The position numbers were made by a program, and so were the translations under genes. This document shows, one piece after another, positions 5,230 through 12,604 of a DNA stretch of 12,604 bases. A model generated the notes under the pieces. That model was not told the DNA's origin and did not search any database. It was given only the letters and a program-made list of their open reading frames with translations. How positions within the stretch are numbered: position 1 is the first letter of the stretch; each line of letters starts with the position of its first letter. This DNA is from CAYGZQ01 sp964354375 [NCBI: uncultured Planctomycetota bacterium] (GTDB lineage Bacteria > JAJVIF01 > JAPKYR01): the NCBI GenBank assembly GCA_964354375.1, contig CAYGZQ010000087.1, positions 1 to 12,604 of the forward strand. Direction: 5' to 3'.

Positions 5230-6786
5230 ATGACCGATATCCCGGGACCCGGTGGGAAGGACATAGTCGATGTCGACGCGCGCGAGAACGAGCCCTCTGA
5301 AGCGGCGGAGAAGTCGGCGCGTGCTTTGACCGTCGGAGTGGACCAGGTCAGCCTGGAGAGAGAAATGCTTGGGGTTTTCCTCAAGAAGCCCTCCGTCGAC
5401 CTGGCTCGGATGCTTATCGAGTTCGGACCGCCGATCGGTACCTATACTGGCCGGCATCGCACCATCATCAAGGCCATCCTTGATTGCGTGCTGGCCGGCG
5501 AGGACATCGATACAGGATCGCTCCAGAAACACCTGAAGGAGAACGGCGACTGGGACAAATTCGGGGGGACCGAATACTGGAGCGAGTTGGCGACGGGCAC
5601 GGACATCACTCCGGAAGAGTTTCCCTCGCTCGTTCACGACCTGAGAGATTTCCACACAAGGGAGAAATTCCGCCACACGATGGAGCTGGCTCTCGGCATG
5701 ACCCGGGACAACCGTCGTGACCCCCAGGCCGTCATCAATTTCGTACAGGAGGAGCTGATGAGAGCGGGGCAGGCGGACAGCACCGACCGGCCCCAGTCCG
5801 TGGCGCAGATACTTCAGCAGCTTCACAACGATACGGAGAAAGGTGAGACACAGTCCTTCGCAGTATACGAGACGGGTTTTGACGTTCTCGACAAGGCGAT
5901 CTCGGGCGCCGCGGCGAAAGAGCTGATCCTGATCGGAGGCGCCCAGGGCGTAGGCAAGACGATCATGGCCGTGCAGATCGCACGCAACATCGCCGCGACC
6001 AGGCAGGCCCATTGCCTGTACATCTGCTATGAGCATGACACCAACTATCTTTTCAAGCGCCTGGTTCCCCTGGAGAGCATCAACCCGGTCGGTGCTACCG
6101 CCTTCGACCAGGGTCTGACCGAACGGGATGTGGTCGAGGGCATCATGAAGGCCAGCGAGGGGAGAGTCGGATTCATCGACCTCCTCCGCAACTCGCACCG
6201 CGGGAAGATGGTTCTCGAGAAGCTCGAGAAATACAAGGACTTTCTCCATTTCATCAAGGGAAACTCGATCAAGACCACTCTTCAGGCCATCCGAAGCATG
6301 GTGCTCGAGGCGAAGGCGATGTACAAGGATGTCGTGGTCTTTGTGGACTACCTTCAGAAGGTGCCGGTTTTTCCGGAGCCGTCGACCGAGGACGATAAAA
6401 TAACCTACATCACGCAGGGTCTCAAGGACCTCGCCCTGTCGACCGAAATTCCAATCTTCGCCATCGTCGCAGCCGACCGTGAAGGCCTGAAGGCGAAGCG
6501 GATGCACATCTTCCATCTCAGGGGATCGTCCGCGATCGACTACGAAGCCGATATTGCCCTGATCCTGAACGACAAGTCCAAGATCATCTCCAAGACCAAT
6601 GTCGTCTACAATCCCTCCAAGATGAAGGAATTCGAGCAGTGGGTGATCTGCACCGTCGAGAAGAACCGTACCGGCCAGAAAATGGTCGACCTCGAGTTCA
6701 AGAAGCACTTCAAGTACTTCTGCTTTGATACTCGGGGGAGGCTGGTGCAGGAGACCCTCATAGACGAGAAGATCTACACCGAGTAG
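5230..6786 (+). CDS. DnaB-type replicative DNA helicase, divergent
   Basis: The 518-residue protein has both DnaB domains. An N-terminal DnaB domain (about 40-150) contains SLEREMLGVFL and GRHRTIIKAILDCVLAGEDID. A linker leads to a RecA-like C-terminal ATPase (about 210-500). Seen there are Walker A GGAQGVGKT (236-244), Glu268 in CYEHD at the catalytic Glu position, Walker B VVVFVDYLQK (368-377), LRGSSAIDYEADIALIL (430-446) corresponding to DnaB LRESGAIEQDADxV, and EKNRTGQ (477-483) corresponding to the KxRxG element with the arginine finger. The Walker A (QGVGKT rather than PSMGKT) and the SGAAAKELILIGG strand are unlike ordinary DnaB. The ATG at 5230 has GGAGG six bases upstream; an earlier in-frame ATG at 5158 lacks one. 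It may be the main replicative helicase of a divergent lineage or a second DnaB-like protein. No DnaC/DnaI-like loader is adjacent. Confidence 0.85.
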   Translation: MTDIPGPGGKDIVDVDARENEPSEAAEKSARALTVGVDQVSLEREMLGVFLKKPSVDLARMLIEFGPPIGTYTGRHRTIIKAILDCVLAGEDIDTGSLQKHLKENGDWDKFGGTEYWSELATGTDITPEEFPSLVHDLRDFHTREKFRHTMELALGMTRDNRRDPQAVINFVQEELMRAGQADSTDRPQSVAQILQQLHNDTEKGETQSFAVYETGFDVLDKAISGAAAKELILIGGAQGVGKTIMAVQIARNIAATRQAHCLYICYEHDTNYLFKRLVPLESINPVGATAFDQGLTERDVVEGIMKASEGRVGFIDLLRNSHRGKMVLEKLEKYKDFLHFIKGNSIKTTLQAIRSMVLEAKAMYKDVVVFVDYLQKVPVFPEPSTEDDKITYITQGLKDLALSTEIPIFAIVAADREGLKAKRMHIFHLRGSSAIDYEADIALILNDKSKIISKTNVVYNPSKMKEFEQWVICTVEKNRTGQKMVDLEFKKHFKYFCFDTRGRLVQETLIDEKIYTE

Positions 6787-6791
6787 GAACG

Positions 6792-6805
6792 GGTCGCCGA
6801 CGACC
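6792..6805. other. Small hairpin between convergent genes
   Basis: A perfect 5-base stem, ggtcg and cgacc, with loop ccga lies in the 21-base gap between the convergent dnaB-like and sulfatase-like stops. There is no T-tract on either strand, so a terminator function is only a guess. Confidence 0.2.
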
Positions 6806-6807
6806 GT

Positions 6808-9186
6808 CTAATCACCGAGGTAGCCCAAAGCGCGCAGTTGTTCGACTGTTTGAGGGTCCATGGGGTGAAGCTCATCGATTTCCTCGCTGCCACGCGCTCC
6901 CCAGATGAAAAATGATGTCGGGAACTGTGCTTCCGGCGCCGGAAGGTAAGGGGCAAGCGGGAAGGAATCGAGCTGCAATGAAGCGGAACCGGACGGTTGG
7001 GGCACATTCGTGCCGTACGGGAAGAACCGTCCCTCCTCGACAGCCCCATCCATCAGAACAGTGGCCTCCATTGCGGACGCCCCGGGAGACGGAACAATCA
7101 CGAGGTGTTTGATCGGCATTGCGGGGAGCGAGATGCCTGGAGACTGCGTAAGATCGAGCCCCGCTGTCTGATCCAGGCTGGTCAAGATTGAGAAACTCAG
7201 CGAGTCTCCGGTGATGCTGTAACTGTCGGCGGGACCGAAAAAGTATGTCTGCACGCTTTGAATGCCGCCCGGAATGCGCAAAGTGCCGGTGAAGGTGTGT
7301 GGCGGTTCCAGCGGATTTATCGCAATCAGGCAGTGGAATGCGCTCTGCTGCGGTCGAACCAGGGTCGCAATGTCCTTCGCGAGCCCGGCGAGCTGCTCGG
7401 GATGGTCGGCCTGTACATCCGTGGTTTCCATCGGATCGGCGGCGAGATCATACAAGACCACTTCTTTGCTTATGAGGCCCGCGATGCACTTGTAGGGCCA
7501 ACGCAGTGAATATACCAGAGGGTTTCCCTCCTGCCGGGCGGTCTCCTCCCCGCAGACGGCTCTCTCACTCATTTCGTCCCCGTTCGCAACAACCTCCTGG
7601 AGCGGGAGACCCATCAGTTCTCTAGGCTGCGGGATCTCGAGGAATCTGAGGATTGTAGGCAAGATATCGGTGTTGGCAACGCTCGTATCGAGCTGCAGCC
7701 CCTCGGGAAAACCTGCTCCTCTGATCACTAAGGGCACATGAACCACTTCATCGTACTGCGTGAATCCGTGCCCGTAACCGTCATGTTCATAGAACTCCTC
7801 GCCATGATCCGAACAGAAGATAATCAGGGTTTCGTCCGTCAGCCCATTCTCATCGAGAAAAGCGAAAAGATCAGCCATCGCCGCATCGACATTCGCGACC
7901 TCGGCATCGTAAAGATTCCTGATCTGGCGGATTTCCTCCTCAACAGAGACAACACTGGGCTGAAGACGCACGTCTCCACCTTCATAACCCGAGGGGAAAT
8001 CACCCTTGTAGTTCGGATCACAAAGCTCTTTTCTGTATTGCTCGGGAGGCTCGTACGGAGCGTGCGGATCCATGATGTGAATGAAGCAGACCCAGTCACG
8101 GTGCATGGAGTCTGAGATGAACTCCTCGGCTCTCGCGACCTGAATCTGTGCGGTTGGCTCCACAAGAAAGGCCAGAGTCTCCATACCCTGCTGAAAGCCG
8201 GATGTCGGGTTGCCGAGCCACGGAGTTGAGCAGACCGTGAACGTGGCGTAGCCGTACGGAAGCACCATCTCGCCCAACGTGCTTGTTCTGTCCGGAATGC
8301 TTCTACTGATGCCGGTTGCGCCGGCCTTGGCGGGCATGAGACCGGTAATCACGCTGGCGAATGACGGCAGGGTCCACGGAGCCTGGGATCTTGCCTGTTT
8401 GAACAGAGTCGCTGATTCGCTGAATCGCTGGAGATTGGGAGTGACTTCCGGCCTGGCTCCACAGGGGCTCACAGCATCTGCCCGGAGCGTGTCCACACCG
8501 ATCAGAAGCACATTCCTGTGAGGTCTTGAAACCGGCTCGTAAATCGACGGCTGCCCCCAAAGCACTTGCGTACCGGGATTGCCGGCTAATGGGCCGCTCG
8601 CGACAAACTCAAGCTCGCCACGTACGGGACCGGGCTGCGCCAGACTTGTATCCACTGTCAGCCATGCCTGCAGGCACCCTGGAACGTCTTCGGGGGGAAG
8701 CTGATAAACCACGCGGGATTCAGCTCCACCGTCGGGCGTAAACTCCACCCTCAGACCAAGGTCGTTGGGGCCGGGCGGTCTGACAGGCTGCATGCCGGCA
8801 TCAGGCGGCGGCATGTCCTCCGGACGAGGAGGAAGCGGCGGTCCATGACCGCGACCGCGGGGCATAGCCCCGGGCACGTGGTTCGAGCGTGACAATCCCA
8901 TCCCGATGCCGATTCGCATCGACAGCCTCGAGTCCCGGGTCAGTTGAACCGGGAATGTCAGGACACGTTCAGGCGGCACAAGCCAGCCGTTCACGCTCTC
9001 GGTACCGATGGTCAGCGCGGATGGGGTCGGCGCAGTTTGCCTGACGGAAGCCTCGTCACCGATCAACGGCGTGCATAACAGAAGCGACTGGGCACTCGGA
9101 CTCCAAGGTTTCATCTCGGACTGCGGGGCGGGGGTTTGCCCGGGATGACAGCCGAAAGCATGCAGCGAAATCGCTATGCCCAGCAA
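6808..9186 (-). CDS. Exported sulfatase-family (alkaline phosphatase fold) protein, with Thr at the formylglycine position
   Basis: The 792-residue protein has a sulfatase/AP-superfamily domain at about 224-570. Metal-binding motifs are NVLLIGVDTLRAD (Asp232), HIMDPHAPY (His375), CSDHGEEFYEHDGYGHG (Asp460, His461, His473). The nucleophile region reads APWTLPSFASVITGL (269-283): Thr272 stands where classical sulfatases have the Cys of CxPSR that becomes formylglycine. This favours a phospho- or other hydrolase/transferase with a Thr nucleophile, or an unknown activity. The N-terminal 220 residues include a Pro-rich stretch (115-140); the last 200 look beta-rich and end in EQLRALGYLGD, an ending often seen in such proteins. 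The TTG at 9184-9186 is the first standard start in frame but has no ribosome binding site; the frame is open to 9243 and an upstream non-AUG start would add a charged n-region before AFGC, a lipobox-like site at Cys13. The gene is convergent with the dnaB-like gene. Confidence 0.8.
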   Translation of the reverse strand: MLGIAISLHAFGCHPGQTPAPQSEMKPWSPSAQSLLLCTPLIGDEASVRQTAPTPSALTIGTESVNGWLVPPERVLTFPVQLTRDSRLSMRIGIGMGLSRSNHVPGAMPRGRGHGPPLPPRPEDMPPPDAGMQPVRPPGPNDLGLRVEFTPDGGAESRVVYQLPPEDVPGCLQAWLTVDTSLAQPGPVRGELEFVASGPLAGNPGTQVLWGQPSIYEPVSRPHRNVLLIGVDTLRADAVSPCGARPEVTPNLQRFSESATLFKQARSQAPWTLPSFASVITGLMPAKAGATGISRSIPDRTSTLGEMVLPYGYATFTVCSTPWLGNPTSGFQQGMETLAFLVEPTAQIQVARAEEFISDSMHRDWVCFIHIMDPHAPYEPPEQYRKELCDPNYKGDFPSGYEGGDVRLQPSVVSVEEEIRQIRNLYDAEVANVDAAMADLFAFLDENGLTDETLIIFCSDHGEEFYEHDGYGHGFTQYDEVVHVPLVIRGAGFPEGLQLDTSVANTDILPTILRFLEIPQPRELMGLPLQEVVANGDEMSERAVCGEETARQEGNPLVYSLRWPYKCIAGLISKEVVLYDLAADPMETTDVQADHPEQLAGLAKDIATLVRPQQSAFHCLIAINPLEPPHTFTGTLRIPGGIQSVQTYFFGPADSYSITGDSLSFSILTSLDQTAGLDLTQSPGISLPAMPIKHLVIVPSPGASAMEATVLMDGAVEEGRFFPYGTNVPQPSGSASLQLDSFPLAPYLPAPEAQFPTSFFIWGARGSEEIDELHPMDPQTVEQLRALGYLGD

Positions 9187-9260
9187 AGTAAAGCCAAAAG
9201 CACTGTATCTAGCCGTTTTCTGTACCTCAATGGCCGATGCTGCTCAATCAGAGATTCTTG

Positions 9261-9269
9261 ATTATAACA
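9261..9269 (-). promoter_or_regulatory. Extended -10 promoter of the sulfatase-like gene
   Basis: On the minus strand the bases read TGTTATAAT, a perfect TATAAT with the TGn extension. No clear -35 is seen. It begins in the T-tract of the terminator of the preceding gene, so the sulfatase-like gene appears to be transcribed separately from a start near 9254. The leader would be about 68 bases to the TTG at 9186, or about 38 to an ACG at 9216. Confidence 0.5.
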
Positions 9270-9296
9270 AAAAAAGCCCCCCGAAGACCGGGGGGC
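9269..9296 (-). terminator. Rho-independent terminator of the beta-helix lipoprotein gene
   Basis: On the minus strand an 8-base stem GCCCCCCG/CGGGGGGC with a 5-base loop GTCTT is followed at once by seven T residues. It lies 34 bases after the stop at 9331. It has the textbook form of a strong intrinsic terminator in this orientation; the other strand has no T-tract, so it should act in one direction. Confidence 0.92.
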
Positions 9297-9330
9297 CATT
9301 GATGCTCATTCAGTTCAATCCGACCGCTGC

Positions 9331-12090
9331 TCAGCTTCCCTTCGGAGTCAACAGTCCGACGACCTCGCCCGCGGCGAGGTTGCCGTAGCAGCCCATGTCC
9401 TCGCCGTTCTTGCCGGTATCGATGCAAGGCGAGCCGGTGTCGAGGTGGTAGTCATAGGGCGCGGTGGTGTTGTTGACGAACTTCGGATCCTGCGTGATGC
9501 AGCCGACGCCGGGACCCGTCCAGCCGTGGGCCGAATCCTGGATGTTCCAGACATCCGTGTAGGTCACGCCCACGTTGTACATGTAAGTCCCGTAGTAATA
9601 CGGCATCGTGTAAGTCCCGGTGAGATTGGTGATGATGTTGCTGTGGGCGTCGTACTGGTAACTGCTGGAGCCGCCATTATAGCAGTACAAGCCATAGATG
9701 CTGGTGTACCAGTAGTTCCATGCGTGGTCGCCGTCGCACTTATCAATGACGTTGTTGGCCACCGAAGTCGTGGTCATCGGGTAGTAGATCTGAAGCAGGT
9801 ACATGTAAGTCTCGTAATATGAACCGCAGTTCGGTGAAACGTGGTGGATCAGGTTGTTGCAGTACTTCGAACCGCTGGGCGGGTAGTAGGCGAAAATGCC
9901 CTGAACGTAGTTCATGGTATTATTCTGGTTCGGCTGTATGTTGGTGATCTCGTTCTGGCTGATGTCATAGGCTCCGCTTGCCCCGTAGGCATAGTTGTAG
10001 ATGAAATAGAAACTGTTCCAAGTGTTGGTGGAGTTGACATCGGAGTACAGGTTGTTCTTGACTGTCATACTGTTGCCGTAATTGGAATATATACCCATAA
10101 TCTGATAGCTGAGCGTCGTGCCCGTAAACCAGTTGTCGATGATCTTGAGGTTATTGGAGTAGTACGTGTAGAAGAAATAGTACTGGTAGGAGCTGGTGGG
10201 GAACGCGATCTTGAAGCCCTGGACCGTTACGTCGTTGGTGTAGTTAAGATAAAACCCCTGACTATTGGTGTTGCTGATCGTGGCCCTTCCGACCGGAGTC
10301 GTGTGGAAACACCAGCTTCTCAGAGTGAAACCGGGCTGAGACGACTGGTTGATGACGTCCGTATAAGTGGCGGAGCCCTTATCGACGATGATCTTCACAC
10401 CGGACGCATGTCCGGACAGCGCCTGGTTGATGTTGCTGTACGGCTCGGTCAGCGTGCCGTTGTCCGGGGTGCTCGCGAAATCGGTATGGTTAGATACCCA
10501 TTTGTCGCCTACTACCCATACTTCGACGTCCAGCGGGGTCGCCTCGACGGGCGGGGCGATTCCGTCACTGACTTCGCAGTAGATGATGTACGGGATCGGT
10601 CCCTGAGTCCATCCGGCTATGTCGCCCCAGTCGATATCGATGGTGCCGTCGCCGTTGCCCGCAACACCGCCGTAACCCGGCACCACAGTGCCGTCATCCT
10701 CTGTTACGACCCACGAGTAGCTCAGAACGTCGCCATCGGGATCGGAAGCAACAACGGTGTATATCTCGGTCGTCCACTCGATCGGCTTGACTTCGCCATC
10801 GACACCGCTGGTTATCGTCGGAGGCTTGTTGTAGGCCTCGGGCGAAACGTACAGGTCGTTGCGGAAGAATGCAGCGAGTGTCGCGGCCGGAGCGCCGCCG
10901 GGAGGGGTGAAGTCGGATGAGTAGTCGAAATCGCCGTACTCGGCGATCACCCAGAACTCATTGCCCTCCGTACCGCTGACCGCATCGGCGTTTATCTCGC
11001 AGTGGTAGGTCGAGTAGTTCGCGTCTCCGCCGGTCGGAGTCATCTCGGCCGCGTCGAACTCATGCACTGCGCTGAGAACGGTCGACTCGATCTTGATCAG
11101 TGTCGGCTGATAGTCCCAGCCCCAGAGGCTAATGTCCAGGATCAGGTCGCCGCCCCTGTCAGTATCGTCAACGTAGTAGACTGCCGGCGTTATGTCGATC
11201 ATGCAGGCCGCAGCTTCGGGAGCGTTGGCCGGGTGATCCTCGGGCGCCTCACCCTTCCAGCTCGCGACAACAGCGTAGCCGTACTTCACGCCGCCGCTTG
11301 TCGGGAACCTGAGATAGTAATTCCTGGTGTTGGACGTGCCTGCGCTGAAGACACCGTTGGTGGCCGCGTTTGCGTTCAGCCACGTCCAGAGGTCTTCGTC
11401 CGCCCCCATCCCGTCGGCGAAATACTTGTACGGGTTCAGCGTGGCAGTGAGCATGGACTGGTACCCAGGCGTCGCAAGCTTGCCGGGGGTGTAGCCCATG
11501 ATGCCGGGGAACGTGAATTCCTTGGCGTTGAACCATCGGGTATATCCGTCGGGCATACCCACAAGCTCATCGCCATAGGGGTCCGCATACGCCAATGTAT
11601 CCTTGTCGTTGAAATCGTACAGCGCCTGGTCGGTTCCGTACTCCGCGTACTTCAGCTTGCTCGAGTACTCCATCGTGGCGGAACCGGTACCCATGAAGAC
11701 ACCCTTCACGTCATAACCATCGTACTGGTTCATTCCGGGGAACGGGTGCTTGATGGTCACGTCGATGTCGACATCCACGTAATCCGCCGTTACAGGCGTA
11801 CCGTAGATGTGAAACGACAGATTGGACACGGGGTTGTTCACGAAGGTGGTGACATTGGCCGTGAACATGCACATGCGGTTCAGAACGGCTTCCACCGTCT
11901 GATTCTCGACGTCGACATAGACGTCGTAGTAGCCCCACAGATGTGTCTGAGCCTGTCCGACATGGCTTGAGGATCCGGTGAGATCCGGACCAGCGGTCGG
12001 CGCAGTCGGGGTTCCGCCGCCGCTCGAGCAGCCCATCGCTATAAACGTCGCCATCAGCAACGCCGCGAGGAGCACTGTCCATCGATTCAT
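9331..12090 (-). CDS. Large surface lipoprotein with an Ig/cadherin-like domain and a Tyr-rich right-handed beta-helix
   Basis: The 919-residue protein starts with a clear lipoprotein signal: MNR, a hydrophobic stretch, and FIAMGC with the acceptor Cys21, followed by a flexible SSGGGTPTAPTAGP linker. Residues about 45-420 form a domain I do not recognise, with GYYDVYVDVENQTVE and DVDIDVTIKHPFPGMNQYDG. Residues about 422-526 look like an Ig/cadherin-like domain (PPTITSG...VVASDPDGDVLSYSW...YCEVSDG). From about 531 the protein looks like a parallel beta-helix, opening with PDNGTLTEPYSNINQAL and closing with DYHLDTGSPCIDTGKN and DMGCYGN, the usual end of such repeats. Residues 613-847 contain 41 Tyr in 235. 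The ATG at 12090 was chosen for AAGGAGG (12097-12103) six bases upstream; an in-frame ATG at 12135 would bury the signal peptide. A role in surface binding or carbohydrate contact is a guess; no catalytic motif is evident. Confidence 0.82.
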   Translation of the reverse strand: MNRWTVLLAALLMATFIAMGCSSGGGTPTAPTAGPDLTGSSSHVGQAQTHLWGYYDVYVDVENQTVEAVLNRMCMFTANVTTFVNNPVSNLSFHIYGTPVTADYVDVDIDVTIKHPFPGMNQYDGYDVKGVFMGTGSATMEYSSKLKYAEYGTDQALYDFNDKDTLAYADPYGDELVGMPDGYTRWFNAKEFTFPGIMGYTPGKLATPGYQSMLTATLNPYKYFADGMGADEDLWTWLNANAATNGVFSAGTSNTRNYYLRFPTSGGVKYGYAVVASWKGEAPEDHPANAPEAAACMIDITPAVYYVDDTDRGGDLILDISLWGWDYQPTLIKIESTVLSAVHEFDAAEMTPTGGDANYSTYHCEINADAVSGTEGNEFWVIAEYGDFDYSSDFTPPGGAPAATLAAFFRNDLYVSPEAYNKPPTITSGVDGEVKPIEWTTEIYTVVASDPDGDVLSYSWVVTEDDGTVVPGYGGVAGNGDGTIDIDWGDIAGWTQGPIPYIIYCEVSDGIAPPVEATPLDVEVWVVGDKWVSNHTDFASTPDNGTLTEPYSNINQALSGHASGVKIIVDKGSATYTDVINQSSQPGFTLRSWCFHTTPVGRATISNTNSQGFYLNYTNDVTVQGFKIAFPTSSYQYYFFYTYYSNNLKIIDNWFTGTTLSYQIMGIYSNYGNSMTVKNNLYSDVNSTNTWNSFYFIYNYAYGASGAYDISQNEITNIQPNQNNTMNYVQGIFAYYPPSGSKYCNNLIHHVSPNCGSYYETYMYLLQIYYPMTTTSVANNVIDKCDGDHAWNYWYTSIYGLYCYNGGSSSYQYDAHSNIITNLTGTYTMPYYYGTYMYNVGVTYTDVWNIQDSAHGWTGPGVGCITQDPKFVNNTTAPYDYHLDTGSPCIDTGKNGEDMGCYGNLAAGEVVGLLTPKGS

Positions 12091-12150
12091 GCTTTGCCTC
12101 CTTGGCTTTATCAAGAGTATAGGTGTCGCATTCAACCGCCCTGGCTTGGA

Positions 12151-12163
12151 CTGAGGACCTCAG
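12151..12163. promoter_or_regulatory. Perfect palindrome in the leader of the lipoprotein gene
   Basis: The 13 bases ctgaggacctcag form a perfect 6+1+6 inverted repeat, 60 bases before the lipoprotein start. It could be an operator or a small leader hairpin. There is no further evidence. Confidence 0.25.
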
Positions 12164-12189
12164 GGTATTCTACGATACAAACAAATTTA

Positions 12190-12219
12190 AGTTTAGCACA
12201 GAGTCTCTTCGCAGTGCAA
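12190..12219 (-). promoter_or_regulatory. Possible promoter of the lipoprotein gene
   Basis: On the minus strand TTGCAC (12214-12219) is followed after 18 bases by TAAACT (12190-12195), with TGC directly before it as an extended -10. Both hexamers are imperfect. It would give a leader of about 90-95 bases carrying the 12151-12163 palindrome. Confidence 0.3.
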
Positions 12220-12262
12220 GTGACCATTGACATGCTCCAGGAAGATCTCAGCCGGTCACTTG
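12217..12262. other. 9-base inverted repeat at the end of the partial gene
   Basis: Arms caagtgacc (12217-12225) and ggtcacttg (12254-12262) are perfect complements, 28 bases apart, and span the stop of the partial PepSY-like gene. A transcript from that gene could form the stem, but no T-tract follows on the minus strand, so it is only a weak terminator candidate. Confidence 0.3.
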
Positions 12263-12604
12263 GGCGGATTGGGGACATTGTAGCTCAGCCATCCGCGGCC
12301 GTCGATCGTCACCAGGCACCAGGCGCCGTTATCGAAATAGACCTCCCAAAGGACCTCTTCATGAGGGTTCCCATGATAGCCGGGGCGAGCCTGGATCAAC
12401 TCCGTGTGCACGGGAGTTACCTGATAGTCCTTCAATGCATCGACGGCGGTCCGAATCGCTTCATCCCTGCCGACAGCCACATTGAGCTCGGCGAAGGGCT
12501 GCCGTTCCTCGAAGTTAATCGCAGCCAGCTCCCCGGATATCTCGTCCAACACGATGGAAGCCATGGTCGTACAGACTCTCCACTCACCGATCATGGAATA
12601 CTTG
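12256..12604 (-). CDS. C-terminal part of a PepSY-like domain protein, cut by the window edge
   Basis: The frame is open to the right edge of the window (it reads KYS before the first internal Met at 12594), so this is most likely the 3' end of a longer gene and the Met is probably internal. About 115 residues are visible. Segments such as ASIVLDEISGELAAINF, VGRDEAIRTAVDAL and VLWEVYFDNGAWCLVTIDG resemble PepSY-type modules: a helix with DEAIxxA followed by beta strands and a 'xxVxxDxxSGExxxI' strand pair. Such domains often occur in exported proteins and peptidase propeptides; the role here cannot be told. The protein ends NVPNPPK. It is followed after 165 bases by the lipoprotein gene in the same direction. 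Confidence 0.6.
   Translation of the reverse strand, partial: KYSMIGEWRVCTTMASIVLDEISGELAAINFEERQPFAELNVAVGRDEAIRTAVDALKDYQVTPVHTELIQARPGYHGNPHEEVLWEVYFDNGAWCLVTIDGRGWLSYNVPNPPK

Noticed and set aside
5188-6708. A 506-codon open frame on the minus strand inside the dnaB-like gene
   Set aside because: It is antisense to a gene with clear DnaB motifs, its translation matches no family I know, and GC-rich coding DNA often leaves the opposite strand open.
9841-10920. A 359-codon open frame on the plus strand inside the lipoprotein gene
   Set aside because: The translation is a Val/Asp/Arg-rich antisense shadow with no recognisable domain; the minus-strand reading has a signal peptide, a good ribosome binding site and a terminator.
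11002-11970. A second long plus-strand open frame (322 codons) over the lipoprotein gene
   Set aside because: Same reason: antisense to a well-supported gene, with low-complexity composition and no ribosome binding site found.

Overview
The window is a GC-rich bacterial chromosomal segment carrying a mix of housekeeping genes and cell-surface genes. Two proteins look like exported lipoproteins, and the GGAGG-type ribosome binding sites, extended -10 promoters and an intrinsic terminator are ordinary bacterial signals. The large Tyr-rich beta-helix lipoprotein and the divergent DnaB do not match a well-known model phylum in my reading. I suspect a Gram-negative-type uncultivated lineage, but the sequence alone does not name it.

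Layout. (1) Positions 1-2564, minus strand: a tight operon prfA - prmC - cdd - sua5 (sua5 cut by the window edge). Release factor 1, its glutamine methyltransferase, cytidine deaminase and the tRNA threonylcarbamoyl-AMP synthase are joined by a 1-base gap and two 4-base ATGA overlaps. An extended -10 (TGATATAAT) lies upstream. (2) Positions 2645-3933, plus strand, divergent from prfA: a hotdog-fold PaaI-like thioesterase, translationally coupled by an ATGA overlap to a SAM hydrolase (DUF62 family) with the Asp-Arg-His triad. (3) Positions 3934-4353: a non-coding stretch with a 160-bp tandem repeat, two GGTACC-bounded hairpin types and eleven GGTACC hexamers. Part of the repeat is homologous to the last codons and stop of the SAM hydrolase gene. 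(4) Positions 4354-6786, plus strand: a ComF-family phosphoribosyltransferase, then a divergent DnaB-type helicase. (5) Positions 6808-12090, minus strand: a sulfatase/alkaline-phosphatase-fold protein with Thr where classical sulfatases have the formylglycine Cys, preceded by a 919-residue lipoprotein (Ig-like domain plus a Tyr-rich beta-helix) with a strong terminator. That terminator's T-tract runs into the sulfatase promoter. (6) Positions 12256-12604, minus strand: the C-terminal part of a PepSY-like protein entering from the right edge.

The left half is concerned with translation (termination, RF methylation, t6A modification) and nucleotide salvage. The right half encodes envelope or surface proteins. 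I found no rRNA, tRNA, CRISPR array, transposase or phage gene. The least ordinary structures are the hairpin repeat array that contains a copy of a gene's 3' end, the Tyr-rich beta-helix lipoprotein, and the sulfatase-like gene with its unusual active site and unclear start codon.
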